From positions 992,001 through 1,056,000 of the forward strand of contig NZ_JAEPRQ010000001.1 in NCBI RefSeq assembly GCF_016629665.1: 64,000 nt of DNA, written 5' to 3'. Position numbers and translations under genes: made by a program. This DNA is from Paracoccus caeni. GTDB lineage: Bacteria > Pseudomonadota > Alphaproteobacteria > Rhodobacterales > Rhodobacteraceae. Below, piece after piece: positions 8,360 through 17,405 of the stretch (position 1 is the stretch's first letter; each line of letters opens with the position of its first letter). Under the pieces are notes generated by a model. That model saw only the letters and a list, made by a program, of their open reading frames with translations. It had not been told where the DNA came from and did no database searches.

Positions 8360-9144
8360 TGCGTCCCGATCCGGATACCGCCCGCAAGGCCCGGCTTGAT
8401 TGCCGCGCAGGAATGATCGCGCCGACCGCCGGACTGGCGCCGGGCTTTACGCAGGTCAATATGATCTCGCTGCCGAAGGACTGGGCATGGGACTTTCTGC
8501 TGTTTGGTCAGCGGAACCCGAAACCCTGCCCGGTTCTGGATGTGACTGATCCCGGCAGCCACCGGACCACGCTGGCCCCCGAGGCCGATCTGCGCAAAGA
8601 CCTGCCGCTTTACCGCGTCTGGCGCGATGGTGTGCTGGCCGATGAATTGCCGGACGCGACCGAGGTTTGGGCCGAACATGCCGATCTGGTGACGTTCCTG
8701 ATTGGCTGCTCGTTCACCTTTGAAACCCCGCTGCAACAGGCCGGGATCGAGATGCGCCATATCGCGCAGGGCAGCAATGTCCCGATGTATCTGACCGACC
8801 GCCCCTGCCGCGAGGCCGGGCGGCTGCATGGACAGATGGTCGTCTCGATGCGCCCGATCCCTGCGGCGCGCGTGGCCGAGGCGGCGATGATCTCGGGCCG
8901 GTTTCCTGCGGTTCATGGCGCGCCCGTCCATATCGGTGCGCCCGAGGGCTTGGGCATCGCGGATCTCTCGAAACCCGATTTCGGCGATCCGGTCCAGGTC
9001 CGCGATGGTGAGGTGCCGGTCTTCTGGGCCTGCGGCGTGACCCCTCAGGCAGCGGTGATGGCGTCGAAGCCGCCATTTGCGATCACCCACGCGCCGGGTC
9101 ATATGTTCATCACCGACGTTCCCGACAGCGAGTGGCAGGTGTGA
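8359..9144 (+). CDS. YcsI/DUF1445 family putative hydro-lyase
   Basis: Cytoplasmic protein (261 aa) of the D-glutamate cyclase-like/DUF1445 family, annotated in general as a putative hydro-lyase. Typical blocks are an N-terminal Arg-rich segment followed by [10 protein letters not shown], then [10 protein letters not shown] and a C-terminal FWACGVTPQ with [10 protein letters not shown] chose the ATG that overlaps the pxpA stop (TGATG) over the GTG one codon earlier. It is found with pxpABC in many genomes; its role in oxoproline metabolism is not established, though lactam/amino-acid interconversion would fit. Confidence 0.88.
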   Translation: MRPDPDTARKARLDCRAGMIAPTAGLAPGFTQVNMISLPKDWAWDFLLFGQRNPKPCPVLDVTDPGSHRTTLAPEADLRKDLPLYRVWRDGVLADELPDATEVWAEHADLVTFLIGCSFTFETPLQQAGIEMRHIAQGSNVPMYLTDRPCREAGRLHGQMVVSMRPIPAARVAEAAMISGRFPAVHGAPVHIGAPEGLGIADLSKPDFGDPVQVRDGEVPVFWACGVTPQAAVMASKPPFAITHAPGHMFITDVPDSEWQV

Positions 9145-9146
9145 CG

Positions 9147-10718
9147 ATGCGATTTCTTCCCGTTGGTCCACGGACCCTGTTGGTCGAGCTTGCCGATCTG
9201 AACGAAACGCTGGCTCTGTTCGACGCGCTTCTGGCCGATCCGATCGAGGGCGTCGCCGAAATCATCCCCGCCGCCCGCACGCTGATGGTGCGGACCGCGC
9301 CGGGCTTTGCCGCCGATGCTGCGCTGGCCGGGGCGATCCTTGCCAGAAAACCCGCACCCGGCACCGAGCGCGAGGAAGGCCCGATTGAGACGGTCGAGAT
9401 CCCCGTCACCTATGATGGCGAGGATTTGCAGGATGTCGCGGGCTTCATGGGCCTGTCGGTGGCCGAGGTTATCGCCGCGCATCAGGAAACGACTTGGCAG
9501 GTGGCCTTCTGCGGCTTCGCGCCCGGCTTTGCCTACATGACCTGCGATGATCCGCGCTTTGATATGCCGCGCAGACCCGCGCCCCGGACCCGGATTCCGG
9601 CAGGCTCGGTCGCCTTGGCGGCGCGGTTCTGTGGCATCTATCCGCAGGATACGCCGGGGGGCTGGCAATTGATCGGCACGACCAAGGTGCCGATGTGGGA
9701 TTTGTCCCGCGATCCGCCCGCGCTGCTGCGCCCCGGCGTGCGGGCGCGCTTTGTCGAGGGGGCGGCCGAGGTTCACCCCTCTGCTGCGATCACCGAGCCG
9801 CCGAAAACTGCGGCACTGACGATCCTCTCGACCGCCTTCCCGGTGGTGTTTCAGGATGAGGGGCGACCCGGTCAGGGCGGGCAGGGGGTTTCGGCCTCGG
9901 GCGCGCTGGACATGGGCGCACTGCACCTTGCGAACCGGCAGGTTGGCAATCCCGCCGATGCCCCGGCGCTGGAACTGACCCTTGGGCCGGTTCGCCTGCG
10001 CGCGGATCGCAGCGTGACCCTGGCCCTGACCGGGGCCGCCGACCGGGCCGAGATCATCGCGGGCGGCGCCAAGCTGCCGGTCCCGCAAGGCGCCTTTGCG
10101 CTGGATAAAGGCGACGAATTGCTGATCCATCCGCCATCGCGGGGAATGCGCAGCTATCTAGCGCTGCGGGGCGGCTATGACGTGGCGCCGGTGCTTGGCT
10201 CTGCCTCGACCGACACGCTGGCCTTTGTCGGGCCGGATGCGTTGAAGGAAGGGGCGGTGCTTGGGCAGGCGGATGGCAAAACATTCGCCGCCGCGATGCC
10301 CGAAGATCAGGCCGATCTGCCACAGGCGGGCGAGGTGATTGAACTGCCGGTAACGCTTGGCCCCCGGGCCGACTGGTTCACGCCCGCGATGATCCGCCAT
10401 TTCCTGACGCAGGAATGGCTGGTGACGCCGCAATCCTCTCGTGTCGGCATCCGCCTTGAAGGCGCGCAGCCGATGACGCGCGAGGATGCCAATGAGCTAC
10501 CCTCGGAAGGGACCGAGACCGGCGCGATCCAGCTCCCCCATTCCGGTCAGCCGGTGCTGTTTCTGGCCGACCATCCGCTGACCGGCGGCTATCCGGTCAT
10601 CGCGACGCTGATGCCGAAGGCGCTGGACCTTGCCGGTCAGATCCCGCCCGGCGCGCGTATCCGTTTCACCGCCGACCAAGATTTTGCCCCCATCGACCCC
10701 AGTGAGGCCCAGCCATGA
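9147..10718 (+). CDS. pxpBC: Fused 5-oxoprolinase subunits B and C (PxpB-PxpC, KipI-KipA fusion)
   Basis: A 523-aa fusion of the AHS1 (KipI/PxpB, about residues 1-205) and AHS2 (KipA/PxpC, about 215-523) domains. PxpB marks are [24 protein letters not shown] and [10 protein letters not shown]. PxpC marks are [27 protein letters not shown] and a late RVGIRLEG. In most bacteria these are two genes. AHS1-AHS2 is also the carboxyltransferase part of urea carboxylase, which matters because the next gene encodes a biotin carboxylase with a biotin carrier domain. ATG 9147 follows AGGTG by 5 bases and was preferred to an in-frame GTG 15 bases earlier. The 3' end overlaps the next start by 4 bases. 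Confidence 0.93.
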   Translation: MRFLPVGPRTLLVELADLNETLALFDALLADPIEGVAEIIPAARTLMVRTAPGFAADAALAGAILARKPAPGTEREEGPIETVEIPVTYDGEDLQDVAGFMGLSVAEVIAAHQETTWQVAFCGFAPGFAYMTCDDPRFDMPRRPAPRTRIPAGSVALAARFCGIYPQDTPGGWQLIGTTKVPMWDLSRDPPALLRPGVRARFVEGAAEVHPSAAITEPPKTAALTILSTAFPVVFQDEGRPGQGGQGVSASGALDMGALHLANRQVGNPADAPALELTLGPVRLRADRSVTLALTGAADRAEIIAGGAKLPVPQGAFALDKGDELLIHPPSRGMRSYLALRGGYDVAPVLGSASTDTLAFVGPDALKEGAVLGQADGKTFAAAMPEDQADLPQAGEVIELPVTLGPRADWFTPAMIRHFLTQEWLVTPQSSRVGIRLEGAQPMTREDANELPSEGTETGAIQLPHSGQPVLFLADHPLTGGYPVIATLMPKALDLAGQIPPGARIRFTADQDFAPIDPSEAQP

Positions 10719-12481
10719 CCCTGTTCGCCCAAGGCCCCGACCTGCAACCGCTGAACCGCCTGCTGATCGCCAATCGCGGCGAGATCGCCGTCCGGGTGAT
10801 CCGCGCCTGTCGCGACGAGGGGATCGAAAGCATCGCCATCTATGCCGACAGCGACCGCGATGCCCCCTTCGTGGCAATGGCCGACCACGCCTATGCGCTG
10901 GACGGCGAAAAGCCCGCCGACACCTATCTGAACGCCGACAAGATCATCGCCATTGCCAAAAAGGCTGGCGCGGATGCGGTCCATCCCGGCTATGGCTTTC
11001 TGTCGGAACGCGCCGATTTCGCCGCGGCTGTGCAACAGGCCGGTCTGATCTGGATCGGTCCCGATCCCAAGGTGATCGAGGCGCTTGGCGACAAGATCGA
11101 AGCCCGCCGTATCGCCGAGGCTGTCGGTGCGCCGCTGGTCGCGGGCACGCCCGGCCCGGTCGCCAATGGCGACGAGGCTTTGGCCTTCGCGAAAGAGCAC
11201 GGGTTGCCCATCGCGATCAAGGCGGCCTTTGGCGGCGGCGGACGCGGCATGAAGGTGGCGTGGCGGCTGGAAGAGGTTGAAGAGCTGTTCGATTCCGCCA
11301 CCCGTGAGGCGCTGACCGCCTTCGGTCGCGGCGAATGCTTTATCGAGCAGTTTCTGGACCGTCCGCGCCATGTCGAGGCGCAGGTGCTGGCCGACAAACA
11401 TGGCAACGTAAAGGTCATCGGCACCCGCGATTGTTCGCTGCAACGCCGTAACCAGAAGCTGGTGGAAGAGGCGCCCGCGCCCTTCCTGACCGACGATCAA
11501 CGCGCCCGCATCCACGATTCGGCCCGCGAGATTTGCGCCCATGCCGGTTACAGCGGCGCGGGGACGGTTGAATATCTGCTGTCGGCGAACGGGACGATCT
11601 CGTTCCTTGAGGTCAATACCCGCCTTCAGGTCGAGCATCCGGTGACCGAGGAAACCACCGGCATCGATCTGGTGCGCGGCATGATCCGCGTAGCGCGCGG
11701 TGCGAAGCTGGCCGATGAAAACGTGCCCGAACCGCGCGGCCATTCGATCGAGTTCCGCATCAATGCCGAAGACCCCGCGCGGGGCTTTCTGCCGACGCCG
11801 GGACCGATCAACGTCTTCGATGCACCGTCCGGGCCGGGGGTGCGGCTGGATAGCGGTGTGGTTGCAGGCTCGAACGTCTCTGGCAGTTTCGATTCGATGA
11901 TGGCGAAGCTGATCGTGACCGGCGCGACACGGGCCGAGGCTTTGCAACGCGCCGCCCGCGCCTTGGCAGAGTTCCGCATCGAAGGCGTGGCGACTGTGCT
12001 GCCCTTTGACCGCGCGGTTCTGGCCGAGGCCGATTTCCGTGCCGATGACGGCGATTTCCGCGTCCATACCCGCTGGATCGAAACCGACTTCGCCGACCGT
12101 CTGGCCGAGGCAGTCGCCCCACATGATCGCGTCACGCCTGCTTCTGCGCCGAACCTTTTGCGCGTCGCCATCGAGATCGACGGCAAGCGGCATCAGCTTG
12201 GTTTGCCCGCGAATATGCTGGCCGCCGCGCCCCAAGCCGGAGCTGCTGATAGCCAGACGGAAGCGGTGGATGAGACCGCGATCACCGCTCCGGTTCCGGG
12301 CACGCTGACCGTCTGGCAGGTCGAGGACGGGGCCGAGGTGCAGCCGGGCGATGTCGTGGCCGTCATGGAGGCGATGAAGATGGAAACCCGGGTCGAGGCG
12401 CATCGGGCAGGCCGGCTGAAACGCGAGGTTGATGCGGGTGCCACATTGCCCTTCGGCGCCGTGCTGGGCCGTATCGAGTGA
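10715..12481 (+). CDS. Biotin carboxylase-biotin carrier fusion (acyl-CoA/urea carboxylase-type alpha subunit)
   Basis: A 588-aa two-domain enzyme. Residues about 10-455 form an ATP-grasp biotin carboxylase ([50 protein letters not shown]). A linker follows, then a C-terminal biotinyl domain with EAMKMET, where Lys555 is the biotinylation site. It carboxylates biotin using ATP and bicarbonate. There is no acyl-CoA carboxyltransferase gene nearby; the ATGA overlap with the PxpB-PxpC fusion suggests that the AHS1-AHS2 protein is its carboxyltransferase partner. The substrate is unknown. It is last gene of this operon. Confidence 0.92.
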   Translation: MTLFAQGPDLQPLNRLLIANRGEIAVRVIRACRDEGIESIAIYADSDRDAPFVAMADHAYALDGEKPADTYLNADKIIAIAKKAGADAVHPGYGFLSERADFAAAVQQAGLIWIGPDPKVIEALGDKIEARRIAEAVGAPLVAGTPGPVANGDEALAFAKEHGLPIAIKAAFGGGGRGMKVAWRLEEVEELFDSATREALTAFGRGECFIEQFLDRPRHVEAQVLADKHGNVKVIGTRDCSLQRRNQKLVEEAPAPFLTDDQRARIHDSAREICAHAGYSGAGTVEYLLSANGTISFLEVNTRLQVEHPVTEETTGIDLVRGMIRVARGAKLADENVPEPRGHSIEFRINAEDPARGFLPTPGPINVFDAPSGPGVRLDSGVVAGSNVSGSFDSMMAKLIVTGATRAEALQRAARALAEFRIEGVATVLPFDRAVLAEADFRADDGDFRVHTRWIETDFADRLAEAVAPHDRVTPASAPNLLRVAIEIDGKRHQLGLPANMLAAAPQAGAADSQTEAVDETAITAPVPGTLTVWQVEDGAEVQPGDVVAVMEAMKMETRVEAHRAGRLKREVDAGATLPFGAVLGRIE

Positions 12482-12564
12482 ATGGATCTCTGCCCGAAAG
12501 TCAGGCTATGGATCGGATATTCGGTATTGACCCGCGCTGAATTGGCGTCCCTTATGCGGCGGCG

Positions 12565-12574
12565 TTAGCGCTAA
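12565..12574. promoter_or_regulatory. Candidate LacI-family operator before the AGE epimerase gene
   Basis: Perfect 10-bp palindrome TTAGCGCTAA, 14 bases before the epimerase start. LacI-family regulators in Alphaproteobacteria commonly bind palindromes with an AGCGCT core, and a LacI gene closes this cluster at 27740. A repressor here would cover the promoter or start of the cluster's first gene. Confidence 0.5.
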
Positions 12575-12587
12575 ATAGGGGGGTGCT

Positions 12588-13787
12588 ATGCTGTCGCGGC
12601 AGTGGGGAACCAAAGAACATCGTGACTGGCTGATCGAGGATGCCGGTCAGCAATTCGCATTCTATCGCGGCTCTTTGAACCCCGATGGCGGCTTCGACTA
12701 TCTTGACGACGATGGCCGACCGCTGCCCGATCAGGTGCATGAACTTCACGCCACAGGCCGGATGGTCCATTCCTTCGCGCTTGGACATGCGGCCGGGCTG
12801 GTCGGCGATACGGTGATGATCGATCACGGGCTGGACGCATTGTGGAACCGTCACCGTGACGCGGAACATGGCGGCTATGTTTGGTCCTTCGGTGCTGATG
12901 GTCAGGTCGCGGATGGCAGCAAGCTGGCCTATGGCCATGCTTTCGTTTTGCTGGCGGCGGCGGGCGCGAAGGTGCTGGGCCACCCCGATGCCGACCGGTT
13001 GCTTGACGATATCACCGAGGTGATTGACCGCCGCTATTGGGACGCCCCGACCGGGCGCATGCGCGAGGAATATGCCCGCGACTGGTCCGAGATTTCCGAC
13101 TATCGCGGCATGAACGCCAATATGCACAGCACCGAGGCGTTTCTTGCCGCCTTCGAGGCGACGGGTGAGCGGCTGTTTCTGGACCGCGCTCTTGGCCTGA
13201 TCCGCTTTTTCGTGGGTGAAATGGGTGCCGCGAATGGCTGGCGGCTGCCCGAGCATTTCGACCTGAACTGGCAGCCCGACCCCGATTACGAGGGCAATCC
13301 GATGTTCCGCCCCGCAGGCACGACGCCGGGCCACGCTTTCGAATGGGCGCGGCTGGCGGTGCAGGCATGGGATCTGGACGGTCGCCGGGACGGCGATCTG
13401 CTGGATTGGGCGAAAAGCCTTTATCATCAGGCGCGGGCCGATGGCTGGAAGCCCGATGACGGGGGCAGCGTCGTCTATACCGTCGATCAGCAGGGGCGGG
13501 TGCTGCGCGACAACCGCTACTGGTGGCCGGTGACCGAAGCAATCGGCACCGCCGCCGTGCTGATCAAGACCGGCGAGGATTTGGCGGGTGATTACAAAGG
13601 CTATTGGGACAGCGCCTGCGCCCATTTCGTCGATGAGGATCGTGGCGGCTGGTATCCCGATCAGCATCGCGACGGTGTCCAATTCTCGGGCAAGCCCGAC
13701 ATCTATCACTCGATTCAAGCGGTGCTGTTCCCGCTGGTGCCGGAAATATCCGGCCTGACCCGCGCTTTGGAGAAGGTGCGGGGGTAA
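12588..13787 (+). CDS. AGE-family sugar epimerase/isomerase
   Basis: Cytoplasmic (alpha/alpha)6-barrel enzyme (399 aa) of the N-acylglucosamine 2-epimerase superfamily, which includes mannose isomerase, cellobiose 2-epimerase and sulfoquinovose isomerase YihS. Visible family features are the HELHATGRMVHSFALG segment, RDWSEISDYRGMNANMHS, FEATGE in the middle and RYWWPVTEAIG near residue 310, which supply the usual catalytic His and Arg residues. It is the first gene of the sugar cluster. Substrate not deducible; the glucose-type transporter downstream favours an aldose/ketose conversion of a hexose-like compound. Confidence 0.87.
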   Translation: MLSRQWGTKEHRDWLIEDAGQQFAFYRGSLNPDGGFDYLDDDGRPLPDQVHELHATGRMVHSFALGHAAGLVGDTVMIDHGLDALWNRHRDAEHGGYVWSFGADGQVADGSKLAYGHAFVLLAAAGAKVLGHPDADRLLDDITEVIDRRYWDAPTGRMREEYARDWSEISDYRGMNANMHSTEAFLAAFEATGERLFLDRALGLIRFFVGEMGAANGWRLPEHFDLNWQPDPDYEGNPMFRPAGTTPGHAFEWARLAVQAWDLDGRRDGDLLDWAKSLYHQARADGWKPDDGGSVVYTVDQQGRVLRDNRYWWPVTEAIGTAAVLIKTGEDLAGDYKGYWDSACAHFVDEDRGGWYPDQHRDGVQFSGKPDIYHSIQAVLFPLVPEISGLTRALEKVRG

Positions 13788-13831
13788 CCGCAACGACGAT
13801 TTCGGCGATGAAAATGTTTGACTCGTCGAAA

Positions 13832-13864
13832 TGGAACGATCTAAAAGATATTTGGAACGATACA
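13832..13864. promoter_or_regulatory. Two LacI-like operator half-palindromes 21 bp apart
   Basis: TGGAACGATCTA (13832-13843) and TGGAACGATACA (13853-13864) are near-copies spaced exactly 21 bp, two helical turns. Each is an imperfect palindrome around a central CG, the layout of LacI-family operators. They lie just upstream of the Gfo/Idh/MocA gene, in the only gap (about 95 bp) between the epimerase and the rest of the cluster. Confidence 0.5.
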
Positions 13865-13883
13865 AATCGAGGGGAGAACGCTT

Positions 13884-14885
13884 ATGCGTTGGGGATTGAT
13901 CGGGGCCAGCAATATTGCATCGGCGCATATGATCGGGGCGTTTCGCAGCTTTGAGGGCGATGAGGTCGTATCGGTGCTAAGCGGCGATGCTGACCGGGCG
14001 CGCGCCTTTGCCGACAAGAACGGCATTGCTGCGGCGCATACCGATCTGGATGAGATGCTGGCCGATCCTGCGGTCGATGCGGTCTATATCTCGACCACCA
14101 ACGAAAAGCATTTCCCGCAGGCCATGGCGGCCATCGCGGCGGGCAAGCATGTGCTGTGTGAAAAGCCGCTGGCAATGAATGTGGCCGACGCGGTGACCAT
14201 GGTGCGGGCCGCGAAAGAGGCGGGGTTGGTCTTTGCCACCAACCACCATCTGCGCAACGCAGGCAGTCATCTGGCGATCCGCGATCTGATCCGTGCGGGG
14301 CGGATTGGTCGGGTGCAAAGCCTGCGGGTGTTCCACGCGGTCTTTCTGCCGCCGCATCTTCAGGGATGGCGGATCGACAATCCGGCGGCGGGCGGCGGCG
14401 TGATTGCCGATATCGTCGTCCATGACGCCGACACCGTGCGCTTTCACCTTGACGAAAACCCGGCAGAGGTGGTCGCCATGACCGCCGAGACCGGACTGGG
14501 CAAGGGGGTCGAGGATAATGTGATGTCGGTCTGGTCGATGCCTTCGGGCGTGCAGGTCTTTGCGCATGAAAGTTTCACCCACAGGCTGTCGGGCACCGGG
14601 ATCGAGATCCACGGAACCGAAGGCGCGATCTTTGCAAAGGGCGTGATGACACAGCGCCCGGTGGGCGATATCGAGCTGCGCACCGATGCCGGAAGCGAAG
14701 CGATCAGCTTCCCCGACCATAATCTTTATATCCGGGGCGTCGGCCTGTTCCGCGACGCGGTCGCGGGCAGGGGGGCACCTGCCGCTGACGGCGTTGACGG
14801 CATCTGCTCGCTCGCGGTCGCCAATGCGGTGGCCGAGGCAGCCCAAACCGGGCGGCGCGTCGCTGTGGATTACGGGGGGATCTGA
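13884..14885 (+). CDS. Gfo/Idh/MocA oxidoreductase, 1,5-anhydro-D-fructose reductase-like
   Basis: NAD(P)-dependent sugar oxidoreductase (333 aa). The N-terminal Rossmann domain shows RWGLIGASNIA, then STTNEKHF and the family motif GKHVLCEKPLAM with its catalytic Lys. TNHHLRNAGSH, FHAVFLPPHLQGWR, VHDADT and HGTEG with VMTQRPVG closely follow what I recall of the 1,5-anhydro-D-fructose reductase of Sinorhizobium morelense, including an active-site Asp-His region. That enzyme reduces 1,5-anhydro-D-fructose to 1,5-anhydro-D-mannitol. The family is certain and the reaction is likely but unproven here. It begins a run of genes with almost no spacers. Confidence 0.88.
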   Translation: MRWGLIGASNIASAHMIGAFRSFEGDEVVSVLSGDADRARAFADKNGIAAAHTDLDEMLADPAVDAVYISTTNEKHFPQAMAAIAAGKHVLCEKPLAMNVADAVTMVRAAKEAGLVFATNHHLRNAGSHLAIRDLIRAGRIGRVQSLRVFHAVFLPPHLQGWRIDNPAAGGGVIADIVVHDADTVRFHLDENPAEVVAMTAETGLGKGVEDNVMSVWSMPSGVQVFAHESFTHRLSGTGIEIHGTEGAIFAKGVMTQRPVGDIELRTDAGSEAISFPDHNLYIRGVGLFRDAVAGRGAPAADGVDGICSLAVANAVAEAAQTGRRVAVDYGGI

Positions 14886-14886
14886 G

Positions 14887-16458
14887 ATGTCGAAGATCGT
14901 CTCTGCCGCCGATGCCGTGGCCCGCATTGCCGATGGGGCGGTGGTCACGGTGTCCTCGTCCTCGGCCCTTGGCTGTCCCGATGCGGTGTTGCAGGCTTTG
15001 GGCCAGCGTTTCGCGGGCGAGGGGCATCCGCGCGATCTGACCATGCTGCATCCGATTGCGGCGGGCGACATGTATGGCGTCAAGGGGATCGAGCATCTGG
15101 CGCAGGACGGTCTGCTGGCACGGGTGATTGCGGGCTCCTATCCGTCGGGGCCGTCCTCTCTGCCGATGCCCGAGATCTGGCGGATGGTGGTCGAGAACCG
15201 CATCGCCGCCTATAACGTGCCCTCGGGGATCATGTTCGACATGACCCGCGACGTGGCGGCGCGCCGTCCCGGTGTGCTGACGCAGGTTGGTCTGGATACC
15301 TTCGTCGATCCGATCCGGCAGGGCTGCGCCATGAACGACCGCGCCGCCGCCGAGCCGATCGTGTTCCGGCAGGAATTTGGCGGCCAGACCTGGCTGCACT
15401 TCCCCAATATCGTGCCGCAGGTGGCGATCATCCGGGCGACCACCGCCGATGAACATGGCAATCTGACCTATGAACATGAGGGCGCCTATCTGGGAGGGCT
15501 GGATCAGGCCATTGCCACCCGCAACCATCGCGGGCTGGTCATCGCGCAGGTGAAACGGGTGACGGCGGCGGGCTCGCTCCGGCCGCATGATGTGCATGTG
15601 CCGGGGCATCTGGTCGATCTGATCGTCATCGCCCCCGATCAGAAGCAGACCACCGAAACCGATTATGACCCCGCCATCAGCGGCGAGGTGATGCGGCCGT
15701 GGGACAGTTTCGCCCCTGCCGAATACGGGGTCGAGAAGATCATCGCCCGTCGCGCCGCGATGGAGTTGCGGCGGGGGCAGACCGCCAATCTGGGCTTTGG
15801 CATCTCGGCCATGGTGCCGCGCATTCTGCTGGAGGCGGGCCATCCCCGCGCGGTCACATGGGCTATCGAGCAGGGGGCAGTTGGCGGCATGCCCCTGACC
15901 GGCTTTGCCTTCGGTTGCGCTTCGAATGCGGATGCGTTCGTCCCTTCGCCGAACCAGTTCAGCTATTTTCAGGGCGGCGGCTTCGATCTGTCGTTCCTGT
16001 CCTTCCTCGAAGTCGATGTCGCGGGGAACGTGAATGTCTCGAAGCTTGGCAAGAAGCCTTATCTGACCGCGGGTTGCGGCGGTTTTGTCGATATTACCGC
16101 GAATGCCCGCAAGCTGGTCTTTTCCGGCTTTTTCGAGGCGGGTGCGCAGCTTGACCTGTCCGAAGACGGCCTTCGCGTCACCACGCCGGGCAAGTTCGCC
16201 AAGATGGTGCAAGAGGTCGAGCACGTCACCTTCTCGGGGCGCCGGGCTATCGAGACGGGGCAGGAGGTGCTGTATGTGACCGAACGCTGCGTGATGCGGC
16301 TGACCGCTGACGGGCTGGTCGCGGTCGAGATCATGCCGGGGATCGACGCGCAACGGGATGTCGTCGCGGCGTCCGAGGGGCGGGTGAGCGTTGCGGAGAA
16401 TGCGGCGTGGACCTCTCGCGCGTTGCTGGCGAAACACCCGCTGGATCTGCCGCTATGA
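14887..16458 (+). CDS. Family I CoA-transferase (acetate/3-oxoacid or propionate CoA-transferase type)
   Basis: A 523-aa single-chain CoA-transferase with both alpha and beta halves, as in YdiF/propionate CoA-transferase. The catalytic Glu is Glu328 in WAIEQGAVGG; the oxyanion region GFGISAMVPR precedes it. It moves CoA between acyl donors and a carboxylic acid in the cytoplasm. The frame is open 200 bases further upstream inside the previous gene, but the ATG at 14887, one base after that gene's stop, begins the normal N-terminus (MSKIVSAADAVARI). A CoA-transferase inside a sugar operon is unusual and suggests that an acid made in the pathway is converted to a thioester. Confidence 0.9.
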   Translation: MSKIVSAADAVARIADGAVVTVSSSSALGCPDAVLQALGQRFAGEGHPRDLTMLHPIAAGDMYGVKGIEHLAQDGLLARVIAGSYPSGPSSLPMPEIWRMVVENRIAAYNVPSGIMFDMTRDVAARRPGVLTQVGLDTFVDPIRQGCAMNDRAAAEPIVFRQEFGGQTWLHFPNIVPQVAIIRATTADEHGNLTYEHEGAYLGGLDQAIATRNHRGLVIAQVKRVTAAGSLRPHDVHVPGHLVDLIVIAPDQKQTTETDYDPAISGEVMRPWDSFAPAEYGVEKIIARRAAMELRRGQTANLGFGISAMVPRILLEAGHPRAVTWAIEQGAVGGMPLTGFAFGCASNADAFVPSPNQFSYFQGGGFDLSFLSFLEVDVAGNVNVSKLGKKPYLTAGCGGFVDITANARKLVFSGFFEAGAQLDLSEDGLRVTTPGKFAKMVQEVEHVTFSGRRAIETGQEVLYVTERCVMRLTADGLVAVEIMPGIDAQRDVVAASEGRVSVAENAAWTSRALLAKHPLDLPL

Positions 16459-17222
16459 GCGCGGTTCACCTAAGCCAGGCGGACGGCATCGCCACCCTGC
16501 AACTGGACAACCCGGCCAAGCTGAATGCCTTCACCCCGTCGATGCTGGACGATCTGGCCCGGCATCTTGAGGTGATCGATGCCGATCCCCGGATCGTTGC
16601 GGTCAAGCTGACCTCGGTCGGGGATCGTGCCTTTTGCGCGGGCGCCGATATCGCCGCATGGTCCGGCTATGCCCCGGATGAATTCGCGCGGATCTGGGTC
16701 AGGACCGGGCATCGCGTCTTTGACCGGCTGGCGCGGCTGTCGAAACCGACCATCGCGGTTTTGCAGGCGCATGCCTTTGGCGGCGGGCTGGAGTTGGCAG
16801 CGGCCTGCGATATCCGGGTGATCGCGCCGCAGGCGACGATTGCCTTGCCCGAGACCCATATCGGCATTGTTCCGGGCTGGTCCGGGACGCAACGATTGTC
16901 GCGACTTTTGCCCGAACCTGCCCTTAGGGAAATGGCGCTCTTCGGCAGAAGGATCGATGCGGCGCGCGCATTTTCGTTTGGTTTTGTCGCGGAAGTCGCG
17001 GATGATGCTGATGGTTCCGCTAACGGAATCGCGGACAAATTGAAGGAAACATCGCCCCGTGCCACGGAAATCGCCAAGTATATGATCAACGCTGCGGTCA
17101 ATGAGGATGCTGCCGCAATGATCGAAGCACTTGGCAGCGGCATGATCGCCGCCAGCGCTGACCGGGCCGAGGGCGTTGCCTCTTTCACCCAGAAACGCAA
17201 ACCAAAGTTCGACGGACGATAA
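16455..17222 (+). CDS. Enoyl-CoA hydratase/isomerase family protein
   Basis: Crotonase-fold protein (255 aa). The oxyanion-hole segment RAFCAGADIAAW and both catalytic Glu positions of hydratases (GGGLELAAACDI and LPETHIGIVPGWSGTQRL) are present, so true hydratase activity is plausible. The start overlaps the CoA-transferase stop by 4 bases (ATGA), a strong sign that the two proteins act in one pathway: acid activation, then hydration or dehydration of the acyl-CoA. The substrate is unknown. It is followed by 183 bases with a likely new promoter before the transporter genes. Confidence 0.9.
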   Translation: MSAVHLSQADGIATLQLDNPAKLNAFTPSMLDDLARHLEVIDADPRIVAVKLTSVGDRAFCAGADIAAWSGYAPDEFARIWVRTGHRVFDRLARLSKPTIAVLQAHAFGGGLELAAACDIRVIAPQATIALPETHIGIVPGWSGTQRLSRLLPEPALREMALFGRRIDAARAFSFGFVAEVADDADGSANGIADKLKETSPRATEIAKYMINAAVNEDAAAMIEALGSGMIAASADRAEGVASFTQKRKPKFDGR

Positions 17223-17405
17223 CAATGGCGGGCAAGGTGGCGACAGCCGGATTGATCGCGGTCACCCGACCCGAAATCGAGGTTGCCGAAAGCCCACGGA
17301 TTAGGAAAGGTTAACAAACGTCCGACCGCGCTTTCAGCGGGGGGAGAGGATGCCGGGCGACGCAAGAAGATGCCCGGACAGCACGCAAAAATAAGGGAGG
17401 ACCAT

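Noticed and set aside
10637-12403. Open frame of 588 codons opposite the biotin carboxylase gene
   Set aside because: A mirror frame of a recognisable biotin carboxylase-biotin carrier gene; no domain pattern of its own.
17225-17314. 29-codon frame after the crotonase gene
   Set aside because: It begins at an ATG but has no ribosome-binding site and no recognisable feature; probably leader DNA of the transporter genes.
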